This document shows, piece by piece, positions 8,381 through 16,120 of a stretch of DNA of 64,000 nucleotides. The stretch is from Streptomyces fodineus (GTDB lineage Bacteria > Actinomycetota > Actinomycetes > Streptomycetales > Streptomycetaceae), in NCBI RefSeq assembly GCF_001735805.1, contig NZ_CP017248.1, forward strand, positions 992,001 through 1,056,000. Reading direction: 5' to 3'. Both the position numbers and the translations under genes were made by a program. Each line of letters opens with the position of its first letter. Positions within the stretch are counted from its first letter, which is position 1. The notes below the pieces were generated by a model. That model saw only the letters and a program-made list of their open reading frames with translations. It did not search any database and was not told the origin of the DNA.

Positions 8381-8408
8381 GGCATATATGCCATATTGCG
8401 CATGCAAT
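8381..8408. promoter_or_regulatory. Two adjacent palindromes upstream of nmrA-like gene
   Basis: A perfect 12-bp palindrome GGCATATATGCC (8381-8392) is followed by ATTGC-GCAT-GCAAT (8395-8408). They lie 19-46 nt before the start of the NmrA-like reductase and have no similarity to the MarR-type sites. They may be an operator for a regulator not encoded nearby. Confidence 0.4.
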
Positions 8409-8426
8409 CCTGATGAAAGGCACGTC

Positions 8427-9155
8427 ATGAAGATCGCAGTCATCGGTGGTACCGGACTGATCGGGTCGCAGGTCGTCAAGAACCTGAACGCCGCCGGACA
8501 CGAGGCGGTACCGCACTCGAAGTCCACCGGAGTCGACATCATCAACGGCGAGGGACTGGACGAGGCGGTGGCGGGAGCCGACGTCGTCGTCAACCTGACG
8601 AACTCCCCGACCTTCGACGAAGCGTCCCCGGCCTTCTTCCAGACCTCGATGGACAACCTCCTGGCCGCGGCCCACAAGGGCGGCGTCGGCCACGTCGTCA
8701 TCCTCTCGATCGTCGGCACGGACCAGGTGCCGGAGCTGGACTACTACCGCGCCAAGGCGCTCCAGGAGAAGATCCTCGCGGCCGGGCCGATCCCCTACTC
8801 GATCGTCCGGGCCACCCAGTTCATGGAGTTCATGGATGCCGTCCTGTCCTGGACCGCCGACGCCGACAGCGTCCGGCTGCCCGCCACGCCCATCCAGCCC
8901 ATCGCCTCCAAGGACGTGGCCGCCGCGGTCGCGGAGGTCGCCGCGGGCGCGCCGCTGAACGGCATCCGCAACATCGCCGGTCCCGAGGTCTTCACCCTGG
9001 ACGAGCTGGGCCGGATCACCCTGTCCCACAAGGGCGACCACCGGACCGTCGTCACCGACCCCACCGCCGGCATGTTCGCCGCCGTCAAGGGCGACGTCCT
9101 CACCGACCGGGACGCCCACCTCGCCCCCACCCGCTACACCGACTGGCTCTCCTGA
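8427..9155 (+). CDS. NmrA-like NAD(P)-binding oxidoreductase
   Basis: A 242-residue atypical short-chain dehydrogenase. The N-terminal Rossmann motif is MKIAVIGGTGLIGSQVV (GxxGxxG). It has VVNLTNSPTF, VILSIVGTDQVPELDYYRAKALQE (the Y-x3-K pair is retained) and YSIVRATQFMEFM. Members include quinone reductase QOR2-like and NmrA-type sensors. Here it probably acts on reactive carbonyls or quinones with the neighbouring flavoenzymes. The ATG at 8427 has a GAAAGG site upstream; in-frame starts further 5' lie across the palindromes. Confidence 0.88.
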   Translation: MKIAVIGGTGLIGSQVVKNLNAAGHEAVPHSKSTGVDIINGEGLDEAVAGADVVVNLTNSPTFDEASPAFFQTSMDNLLAAAHKGGVGHVVILSIVGTDQVPELDYYRAKALQEKILAAGPIPYSIVRATQFMEFMDAVLSWTADADSVRLPATPIQPIASKDVAAAVAEVAAGAPLNGIRNIAGPEVFTLDELGRITLSHKGDHRTVVTDPTAGMFAAVKGDVLTDRDAHLAPTRYTDWLS

Positions 9156-9164
9156 CCCGCACGA

Positions 9165-9194
9165 GCTCTCTCGGGCACACAGACCGCAGAGAGC
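9165..9194. terminator. Hairpin after nmrA-like gene
   Basis: GCTCTCT (9165-9171) pairs with AGAGAGC (9188-9194), 9 nt after the stop. It is a plausible terminator separating this gene from the second nitroreductase. The remaining intergenic stretch to 9507 (352 bp in all, 9156-9507) holds the promoter of that gene and nothing else I can support. Confidence 0.45.
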
Positions 9195-9507
9195 CACGCT
9201 CTGGCCGTCGTGGGCGATGACAGAACTCGGCACGGCGGCCAGAGGTGGTCGCCTTCCGCATCGTCGGTACGGCACGGCTCTCGGGCGGGTCGGGCCCGTC
9301 GGACGCCGCGACGGTCGACCCCTGTCCCACGGCGCTGGGCGCGACGGCGCCGGTGAGCTGACGGGCTTTCCGGGTGCGTGCCCACCGCGTGGTCACCCGT
9401 GCGGGGCGCGTCCCGGTGCGATTGTCGTTGATGAGGTGCTGGGCCCCCCACCCCCACGGCCTGCCGACTGTCGATGAGTAGCCACGCGGAGCGGATGAGG
9501 GAGGTAG

Positions 9508-10179
9508 ATGGTCTTGGATGTCTATGAGGCGGTCACGAGCCGACGGGCGGTGCGCGGATTCACCGACCAGCCCGTCCCGAGGGAGGTGCTCAAGCGCGTG
9601 CTGTGCGCCGCGGCCTGGGCGCCGTCCGGTTCGAACCTCCAGCCGTGGCGCGCCTACGTGCTGACCGGCCGGCCGCTGGCCGAGCTCAAGAGGCGCGCCG
9701 GCGAGCGCGTGGCCGCAGGTGACCCCTGGGACGAGCGGGAGTACGAGATGTACCCGGCCGCACTGAAGTCCCCGTACCACGAGCGCCGGTCCGCTTTCGG
9801 TCATGAGCGCTACAGCGCACTCGGCATTGCGCGCGAGGACTGGGAGGCGCGCCAGCGGGCCGCCGCCGCGAACTGGGACTGTTTCGGTGCGCCCGCCGCC
9901 CTGTTCTGCTATATCGACCGCGACATGGGGCGGCCCCAGTGGTCCGACGTCGGTATGTATCTGCAGACCGTCATGCTGCTGCTGCGCGCCGAAGGACTGC
10001 ACAGCTGCCCGCAGATGGCCTGGTCGGTGTACCGCCGAACCGTCGCGGAGGTCCTGTCACCCCCGGACGACCTCATCCTCTTCTGCGGCATGTCGATCGG
10101 ATTCGAGGACGCCACTGTGGGCTACACCCGTACGGGCCGGGCGCCGCTCGACGAGACCGTCACGTTCGTCGACGGTTAG
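9508..10179 (+). CDS. Nitroreductase family protein (copy 2)
   Basis: A 223-residue FMN-dependent nitroreductase, a close paralogue of the protein at 7660. The blocks YEAVTSRRAVRGFT, AAAWAPSGSNLQPWRAYVLTG, AAAANWDCFGAPAALFCYID, MYLQTVMLLLRAEGLHSC and LILFCGMSIGFED are almost unchanged. Differences are scattered, and charged residues differ most in the segment 60-110. The start has a strong GAGGGAGGT site. No MarR-type palindrome is visible upstream, so this copy is probably regulated differently from copy 1. Confidence 0.92.
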   Translation: MVLDVYEAVTSRRAVRGFTDQPVPREVLKRVLCAAAWAPSGSNLQPWRAYVLTGRPLAELKRRAGERVAAGDPWDEREYEMYPAALKSPYHERRSAFGHERYSALGIAREDWEARQRAAAANWDCFGAPAALFCYIDRDMGRPQWSDVGMYLQTVMLLLRAEGLHSCPQMAWSVYRRTVAEVLSPPDDLILFCGMSIGFEDATVGYTRTGRAPLDETVTFVDG

Positions 10180-10653
10180 ATTCAACGCGCTCCCCGCTCT
10201 CTTGCGGAAGCGAGTCCTCCGCGCCCCGTGACGGTCCCCTGTTCCCTTGACCAAAAACTCGACCGTCGGCTGCCGTCTCTTCGTGCTTGGCACCAGTAGT
10301 GCGCGCCCTCGCGCCGCTGCTTCAATCGGCTCCGCACTCAAGTATCTCCTCAACTGGGCTGATCATGCGGCTCTCCGGAGCCCAGGCACTCGCGTGGCCG
10401 GCTGCCCATCTCACGCCCGTCGAAAGGGTCCTTCCGCAGCACTGATGACCGGCGCAACCGAGCCCTGCTGGCTGAGCCGACGTCAAGTGCGGTGCCAGCC
10501 ACGGTAATAGCGCCTTCCCCGCGCCATGCGGCGGCCGGCGCGCGCACCTTCTGTCCCCCGGGCACCACGGCCGAGAGCCGCGCATCGGACAGCGCCGCTC
10601 CGACCGTGTGCACCACAGGGGAACCTCGAAAGGGAGAATTCGATGAAAGAGAC
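10180..10653. other. 474-bp intergenic stretch without a supportable gene
   Basis: No open frame here has coding-like composition and no family was recognised. It must contain the promoter of the secreted-protein pseudogene that follows. A small GCTC-TCCG-GAGC inverted repeat near 10,372 is the only local structure seen. Confidence 0.5.
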
Positions 10654-11216
10654 GTGTCCCTGCGGCGCTTCGTGACAGGAAAAGCGCTGGTCGCCGGCGC
10701 CCTACTGGTCCTGGCAGCGGCCGCGGACGGGGAAACCAACCCCGACTCCTGGACCGCCGTCGGAGGAATCGGCGGCGGACGCGACAGCGACAACACGACG
10801 TACGCCTACGCGATCTGTAGTGGAGACGGCGTCAACGTCCGAGGCATCACCACGACCGTGCACTTCCGCGAGCTGAGCGGCCCGACCACGGCAGGCACGA
10901 GCCAGACGGCAACTGTCGGCTGCGCCGATCAGGCCGGGGAACACGGCGACGGGCGGGAGAACCACGTGTTGGTCAGTGGGGGCGCCGCCGCCAGCGGAGG
11001 CAACGTGACGACGACCGACTTCACCAAGGCAGGGTCGGGCGGTACCCACCTCATCGGAAGCTTCCCAGCGACTCCGACGGCAGGCCGGTCACTGACGGGA
11101 CCGGCACGGCCGCATACTGGACGGCCGACATCCACGTCGGGGGCTCGCCCTCGCCGGACACCTACTCCGATGTCTGGGCGCTCTGCCTGAACCTCGATCA
11201 CGGTCACGAGGAATGA
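10654..11216 (+). pseudogene. Secreted hypothetical protein, frameshifted near its C-terminus
   Basis: A GTG at 10654 begins a typical Sec signal (SLRRFVTGKALVAGALLVLAAAADG). The mature part has AYAICSGDGVNVRG, VHFRELSGPTTAGTSQTATVGC and a C-terminal FTKAGSGGTHLIGSFP. At 11065-11067 one base appears to be missing. In the original frame the sequence becomes repetitive Thr/Pro/Arg, whereas in the next frame from 11067 it continues as SDSDGRPVTDGTG, AYWTADIHVGGSPSP and SDVWALCLNLDHGHEE, with a stop at 11214-11216. The shifted part restores conserved-looking Trp/Cys residues, so I join them as one gene. It is either a pseudogene or a sequencing error. Function unknown; it resembles small secreted Streptomyces proteins with paired cysteines. 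Confidence 0.55.
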
Positions 11217-11342
11217 TCACGGTCAGGCGTGTCTGACCTGTTCGGCACGCCCACCCGTCACGAGGCCACGAAGCGCACAAGCGGTGGCGATCAGACTGCC
11301 GGTCTTGGCGGGCGCCGTCCCAGCCCGTGGCAAGCTTGGCTC

Positions 11343-12050
11343 GTGATCGTCGAACGCGCGTACGCACATGTGGCTTCGTACGAAGAAAGGGAGTGGCCCT
11401 GGTCCGTGCCCTGTGTGCGGGAGCTCTTGGCCGAGGGGCTGCGCTTCACCGCGCCGGTGACGTTCCTGGTCGGTGAGAACGGCTCGGGAAAGTCGACTTT
11501 GGTGGAGGCTCTCGCCGAGGGTTTCGGCCTGGATTCCTGGGGCGGGTCGCACGACTGGCGCTACGCCAGCCACCGCGCGAAATCGGTACTGGGCCAGCGG
11601 ATCCGCTTCGATCCGGCACCGCGCGGACGCCGGATGATCAGCAGCTGGTCTGCGCGCAAGGGGTTCTTCCTGCGCGCCGAGACGGCGTTGGACGCGTTGG
11701 AACGGGAAGGGTTCGCACCGGGTTCGGTGAGTCATGGCGAGGGCTTCCTCGCGGCGTTCCGGGGGAAGTTCCTGCAGCCGGGGCTCTACGTGATGGATGA
11801 GCCGGAGGCCGCGCTGTCGTTCTCCTCCTGCCTTGAACTGGTCGGCCACCTCGATCAGTTGGTGGCCGCGGGCGGGCAGGTCATCTGTGCCACCCACTCA
11901 CCGCTGCTGACCGCGCTGCCGGGTGCGGACATCGTCGAGGTCGGCGAGCACGGCATGCGTCGGGTGGCCTGGCACGATCTGGCCCTGGTCGATCACTGGC
12001 GCCGCTATCTCGCCGACCCGCAGTCCTATCTGCGGCACGTCCTCGGCTGA
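11343..12050 (+). CDS. AAA family ATPase, ABC-like (predicted ATPase, COG3910 type)
   Basis: A 235-residue protein with an ABC-type ATPase core lacking a transporter partner. Walker A is LVGENGSGKST, the signature-like region is SHGEGFLAAF, Walker B is LYVMDEPEAALS and the switch histidine is in CATHSPLL. This set typifies stand-alone AAA_23/AAA_21 ATPases of unknown role. The GTG at 11343 is chosen because conserved sequence (VIVERAYAHV) begins there. No good ribosome site is visible for it or for the upstream ATG at 11229, so translation may be leaderless. Confidence 0.8.
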   Translation: MIVERAYAHVASYEEREWPWSVPCVRELLAEGLRFTAPVTFLVGENGSGKSTLVEALAEGFGLDSWGGSHDWRYASHRAKSVLGQRIRFDPAPRGRRMISSWSARKGFFLRAETALDALEREGFAPGSVSHGEGFLAAFRGKFLQPGLYVMDEPEAALSFSSCLELVGHLDQLVAAGGQVICATHSPLLTALPGADIVEVGEHGMRRVAWHDLALVDHWRRYLADPQSYLRHVLG

Positions 12051-12093
12051 GGCTCTTACGAGCGCAGCAGAGCGCGCCGCGCCTGGTGTGACG

Positions 12094-12525
12094 TCAGCAG
12101 TCCCGAGCCACCTCGTCATCATGATCGCTGTCGCTCGGGACCAGCCGCACGCAGCATTCTCCGGGCTCGGGCACGAGGACGGCCCGGATCCCGTTGACCT
12201 CGAGGCCGTTGAGATAGCCGCTGAGAAAGGCGTGGTCCATGCCGCACACCAGGTCGGGGGCCTTCGCGGCCAGCGGGTGGAAGGGGCAGTTGCGCAGTCG
12301 CAGCCGGGTGGTGGTGTCCCGGACGGGTTGGTAGCCGTACTGGTCCAGCAGGTACTCGCATGCGGTCAATCCCCGCTCGGGACCCAGGCGGCCCGGGCGG
12401 GTCTCCTCCCGCGCGGTCTCGCCCATCTGCCGACCGTGCTGCTCGGCGGTCCGATGGGCGTCGGCGTGGTCATCGAGGCCGAACACGCCTGCATGACCCT
12501 GCGCGGCGTCCAGGAGCAGCCTCAT
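12094..12525 (-). CDS. C-terminal effector domain of a helix-turn-helix regulator, N-terminus absent
   Basis: A 143-residue protein matching the C-terminal half of ArsR/DeoR-like actinomycete regulators that carry a ligand domain ending in a CxxH-type motif: TACEYLLDQYGYQPVRD, RLRNCPFHPLAAKAPDLVCGMDHAFLSGYLNGL and PGECCVRL. The expected about 60-residue HTH head is missing. The ATG overlaps the stop of the upstream MFS gene (ATGA at 12522-12525), so it is translationally coupled to the transporter. It is either a genuine coupled ligand or metal-binding domain or a 5'-truncated regulator; cysteines and histidine suggest metal binding. Confidence 0.6.
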   Translation of the reverse strand: MRLLLDAAQGHAGVFGLDDHADAHRTAEQHGRQMGETAREETRPGRLGPERGLTACEYLLDQYGYQPVRDTTTRLRLRNCPFHPLAAKAPDLVCGMDHAFLSGYLNGLEVNGIRAVLVPEPGECCVRLVPSDSDHDDEVARDC

Positions 12526-13778
12526 GACCTGGATCGAGGCGCACGCCGGAAGGGCACCCCTCTACAGGCGCTCGTGAGGGCCAGCAGCGCCACAGCGAAC
12601 ACCTGGATGGTGACGACCACGGTGATCAGCACGGGGATCGAGTAGCCGTACAGCCCGCCGATCAGCGCACCGCCCGCCAGGCTCGCCCCACCGACCACGC
12701 CGGCGAACAGCCCGTACGCCGTCGCCCGCCGCCCGCTGGGCACCAGGTCCGCGACCGTCGCGCGCAGGGTGGACTCCTGAATGCCCATGGCCGCGCCCCA
12801 CACCAGCGACCCGGCCATGGCGATCGCGACCGTGTTCGTGAACGCCAGCACGCTCACGCCCGCGGTCAGCACCGGCAGGGCGACCAGCACACGCGGACCG
12901 TGCCGGTCGTACAGCCACCCCGTGGCCAGCGCCGCGACGGCGTCCACGGCCATGGTGGCCGCGTACAGCACCGGCACCCAAGCAGCGGTCAGCAGGTGGC
13001 GTTCGACCAGGTGGTAGGAAAGTACGCCAAAGGTGGCGAAACCGGTCGTAGTGGCCGCCGTGAAGGCGGCGTACGCCCAGAACGACCTCGGCAGCTTCCC
13101 GCCCTGTGCATCCGGCTCCACGGGTGCCGCGGCTGCCACCTCGCGTTCGTAGGCTTCCGGGTCCGGCATCCGGGCCCGCAGCCAGAACAGAAGCAGCAGT
13201 ACGGCGATGCCGGGGACAGCGAGCACGCCGAGCGCGGGGCCGTAGTCGTTCCCCGTCAGCGCAAGGACACCGGCCACCAGCAGCGGGCCGAGCAGGGCGC
13301 CGATCTGGTCCAGCGCCTCGTGGACGGCGAAGCCGCGCCCCCGGCCGGTCGCGGCGGTGGCGTGTGAGAGCAGCGTGTCCTTCGCGGGCGAGCGCACCGC
13401 CTTGCCGACCCGTTCGGCGATCACCAGCACGCAGGCGGCCCACAGCACCCCGGCCACGCCCAGCAGCGGCACCGAGACGACCGTGAGTGCGTACCCGGCG
13501 ATCGCCAGCCCCCAGAACCGGCGGGTACGGTCCGCCAGCGGGCCGAAGAACAGCCGCAGTCCCAGCGCCGCCGCCTCGCCGGCGCCCGTGACCACCCCGA
13601 CGACCAGGGCGGAAGCGCCCAGCGAGGCCAGCAGCGGCCCGGTGATCGAGCGGGCGCCCTCGTACACGACATCCGCGAGCAGACTGACCGTGCCGAACCA
13701 GACGACGAACCGCCACGGGCCCATCCGCTCCGGTCGGCCCCTCTCCTCGTCCTCGGACGCCGATGCCTTCATGCCCAC
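12522..13778 (-). CDS. MFS transporter
   Basis: A major facilitator of about 418 residues with roughly 12 predicted membrane segments. It has the inter-helix 2-3 signature (GPLADRTRRFWGLAIAGYAL), an AVRSPAKDTLLSHA loop and the second-half repeat WLYDRHGPRVLVALPVL. Similar proteins are annotated as multidrug or sugar-phosphate-like MFS exporters; the substrate cannot be read here. Translation may start at the GTG (13778) or the ATG two codons later (13772). Neither has a strong ribosome site. The stop overlaps the start of the next gene by four bases. Confidence 0.85.
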   Translation of the reverse strand: MGMKASASEDEERGRPERMGPWRFVVWFGTVSLLADVVYEGARSITGPLLASLGASALVVGVVTGAGEAAALGLRLFFGPLADRTRRFWGLAIAGYALTVVSVPLLGVAGVLWAACVLVIAERVGKAVRSPAKDTLLSHATAATGRGRGFAVHEALDQIGALLGPLLVAGVLALTGNDYGPALGVLAVPGIAVLLLLFWLRARMPDPEAYEREVAAAAPVEPDAQGGKLPRSFWAYAAFTAATTTGFATFGVLSYHLVERHLLTAAWVPVLYAATMAVDAVAALATGWLYDRHGPRVLVALPVLTAGVSVLAFTNTVAIAMAGSLVWGAAMGIQESTLRATVADLVPSGRRATAYGLFAGVVGGASLAGGALIGGLYGYSIPVLITVVVTIQVFAVALLALTSACRGVPFRRAPRSRS

Positions 13779-13853
13779 AACGTATCCGCGAGTGACACAC
13801 GGACGAACGCCGCCCCGGGCCAGCCATCAATCGGACGACGACGCTGTTCCTCC

Positions 13854-14336
13854 TCAGCGCAGTCGGCGCAGATAGGGGTCGTGGGGCCTGCGGGGCACCA
13901 GGCGCACGCGGGCGTCGAGCACGCAGACGCCTTCCTGCGTCGTGAGCAGGGGGTTGAAGTCGACGTCGGCGAGCTGCGGGAGGTCGGTGCCCATGCGGGA
14001 CAGGCCCAGGAGTAGCTGTTCCAGGCCTTCGAGATCGGCCGGTGCGCTGCCGCGGGCTCCGAACAGCAGCGGCGCACACCGCGGGGCGGTGATGAGGTCG
14101 TGCACGTCGTGGTCGGTGAGCGGGGCCAGGCGGGCGGCGTGGTCGCCGAGGATCTCGGTGGCGGTGCCGCCGAGCCCGAACAGCACGAGCGGGCCGAAGA
14201 CCTCGTCCTGGACAACGCCCGAGAACAGCTCGGTGCCGCGCGGCGCGAGCGGCTGCACCACCACGCCGGTGAGCAGTCCCGCGAACCGGGTCTCGAAGTC
14301 CCGGAAGGCGGCCCGGACTTGTGTTGCTGCCGACAC
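13854..14336 (-). pseudogene. C-terminal ATP-grasp fragment of a CoA-binding/acyl-CoA synthetase (ADP-forming) protein
   Basis: The 160-residue frame contains the last part of the ATP-grasp domain of ADP-forming acyl-CoA synthetase/GNAT fusion proteins: VVVQPLAPRGTELFSGVVQDEVFGPLVLFGLGG, LTDHDVHDLI, LLLGLSRMGTDLPQLADVDFNPLL and a final LDARVRLVP. These proteins are normally 700-900 residues, with a CoA-binding Rossmann domain first. Nothing upstream (14337-14421) supplies it. It is therefore a truncated remnant, though a GTG start is available. Such genes are regular members of DevR/OsdR dormancy islands, matching the neighbours. Confidence 0.7.
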
Positions 14337-14390
14337 GTACGGTCACGGTGATGAGCTCCTGTACGTCAGGGGCCTACCTTGGTCGTGAGG

Positions 14391-14403
14391 GACTCAGTGA
14401 GTC
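14391..14403. promoter_or_regulatory. Palindrome just upstream of ppk2
   Basis: GACTCA-G-TGAGTC is a perfect inverted repeat around one base, preceded by GG. It ends 18 nt before the ppk2 start. GGGACT-like half-sites recall DevR boxes of mycobacteria, but the match to the GGGCCG palindromes elsewhere in this island is poor. Confidence 0.35.
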
Positions 14404-14421
14404 GTCGGTGGTGGAGGCGGC

Positions 14422-15225
14422 ATGGCCGGTAAGAAGGCGGCGAAGCTGCCGCGCGAGCTGTACGAGCGGGAACTCCTGCGTCTGCAGACCGAGTTGGTCA
14501 AGCTTCAGGAGTGGGTTCGGGCCGAGGGCGCCAGACTGGTCGTGATCTTCGAAGGGCGGGACGCGGCGGGCAAGGGCGGCACCATCAAGCGGGTCGCCGA
14601 GCACCTCAACCCGCGGGTCGCGCGGATCGCCGCGCTGCCCAAGCCGACCGAGCGCGAGCGCACCCAGTGGTACTTCCAGCGGTACGTCGAGCACCTCCCG
14701 GCCGCCGGGGAGATCGTGCTGTTCGACCGGTCCTGGTACAACCGGGCCGGGGTCGAGCACGTGATGGGGTTCTGTACGAAGGAGGAGCACCGGCTCTTCC
14801 TGCGGCAGTGCCCGATCTTCGAGCGGATGCTGGTCGAGGACGGGATCCTGCTGCGCAAGTACTGGTTCTCGGTGAGCGACACCGAGCAGCAGGAGAGGTT
14901 CCGGCGCCGCCTGGAGGATCCGCTGCGCCGCTGGAAGCTGTCGCCGATGGACCTGGAGTCGATCACCCGCTGGGAGGCCTACTCCCGGGCCAAGGACGAG
15001 ATGCTCGTCCACACCGACATCGGCGAGGCGCCCTGGTACATCGTGGAGAGCGACGACAAACGGCGAGCGCGGCTCAACATGATCGCCCACCTGCTGGGCT
15101 CGGTGCCGTACCACGAGGTGCCGCCGCCCGTCCTGGAGCTTCCGCAGCGACCGCCGTCGACCGGTTACGAGCGACCGCCGCGCGATCTGCAGATCTACGT
15201 CCCCGATCACGCGGCCGGCCTCTGA
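14422..15225 (+). CDS. ppk2: Polyphosphate kinase 2
   Basis: A 267-residue PPK2 enzyme, which phosphorylates nucleotides from polyphosphate. Walker A is VVIFEGRDAAGKGGTIKR. The family lid and Walker B elements are TERERTQWYFQRYVEHLP, EIVLFDRSWYNRAGVEHVMGFC and KYWFSVSDTEQQERFRRR, followed by WKLSPMDLESITRWEAYSRAKDEML and DDKRRARLN. Length equals the single-domain class. GGAGG lies upstream of the ATG. PPK2 is a frequent member of hypoxia/dormancy gene sets and fits its neighbours. Confidence 0.95.
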   Translation: MAGKKAAKLPRELYERELLRLQTELVKLQEWVRAEGARLVVIFEGRDAAGKGGTIKRVAEHLNPRVARIAALPKPTERERTQWYFQRYVEHLPAAGEIVLFDRSWYNRAGVEHVMGFCTKEEHRLFLRQCPIFERMLVEDGILLRKYWFSVSDTEQQERFRRRLEDPLRRWKLSPMDLESITRWEAYSRAKDEMLVHTDIGEAPWYIVESDDKRRARLNMIAHLLGSVPYHEVPPPVLELPQRPPSTGYERPPRDLQIYVPDHAAGL

Positions 15226-15242
15226 GCACACCGGTCACCTGC

Positions 15243-16115
15243 TCACTCCCGCCGGGGTACGACCGCGACCGGGCAGGCGGAGTGATGGAGTACCGCGTGG
15301 GCGACGCGGCCGAGCTGGAGGCCGTAGTGGCCCTCGCGGCGCCGGGCTCCTACGACGAGCAGGTCGGCGTCGGCCGAGGCGTCGAGCAGGACCTGGCGGG
15401 CGTGACCCTCGACGGTACGCCGGTGCACCTCGACACCGGCCGGAATGTCCCGCAGGGCGGCTTCCAGCACCTCCGCGGCCTGTTCCTCGTGCAACCGGGC
15501 CGGCTCACCGGCCGGCAGGGGGTGGCCGGTCGACTCGTGCGCGGGGCAGCGCCAGGCCAGTACGGCCTCCAGCCGCACGCCTCGGCGTCGCGCCTCTTCC
15601 GCGGCGAAGCGCACCGCCGCCGCGTCTGCCGGCTTGTCGCCGATGCCCAGGACGATGCGGCCGCGCCTGCCGGGTGCGGCCCGGTTGTCGTGGCTTCCAC
15701 GCAGCACGACGACGGGGCAGTGCGCATGGCCCGCCACCGTCACGCTGACGGAGCCGAGCAGCGCCTCGGCCAGGCCGCTCCGCCCGCGCGAGCCCACCAC
15801 CATCGCAGCGGCGGTGCGGCTCTCCCGGACCAGCGCGTACTCCGGTTCCTCGGGCAGCACGTCGGTGGTGACCTTCACGTCGGGCTGACGGCTGTGCGCC
15901 CGATGTGCGGCGGCCTCGACGATGTCTTCCGCCATCACCTGTTCGGACGGCTTGCTCAGATCCTCTCCGAGCGAAGTGCCCTCGTACCGCTCCCACAGCG
16001 AGGCGTACACCACCCGCAGCGGGAGTCCGCGCAGGGCGGCCTCGTCGGCCGCCCAGTCGGCGGCGCGCAGGCTCGGCTCGGAGCCGTCGACCCCGACGAC
16101 CAGGGGAAGTTCCAT
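15243..16115 (-). CDS. Universal stress protein, two Usp domains
   Basis: A 290-residue tandem UspA protein. Domain 1 starts LPLVVGVDGSEPSLRAADWA and ends with the ATP-binding motif GSRGRSGLAEALLGSVSVTVAGHAHCPVVVL. Domain 2 starts GRIVLGIGDKPADAAAVRFA and ends GARRREGHYGLQLGRVAHAVLHHSACPVAVV. Both carry G-2x-G-9x-G(S/A)-like nucleotide loops. The ATG at 16115 lies 5 nt after the alcohol dehydrogenase stop. A GTG at 16124 overlapping that stop is an alternative. It is the last gene of the leftward usp-adh-usp operon. Confidence 0.92.
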   Translation of the reverse strand: MELPLVVGVDGSEPSLRAADWAADEAALRGLPLRVVYASLWERYEGTSLGEDLSKPSEQVMAEDIVEAAAHRAHSRQPDVKVTTDVLPEEPEYALVRESRTAAAMVVGSRGRSGLAEALLGSVSVTVAGHAHCPVVVLRGSHDNRAAPGRRGRIVLGIGDKPADAAAVRFAAEEARRRGVRLEAVLAWRCPAHESTGHPLPAGEPARLHEEQAAEVLEAALRDIPAGVEVHRRTVEGHARQVLLDASADADLLVVGARRREGHYGLQLGRVAHAVLHHSACPVAVVPRRE

Positions 16116-16120
16116 CGTCC

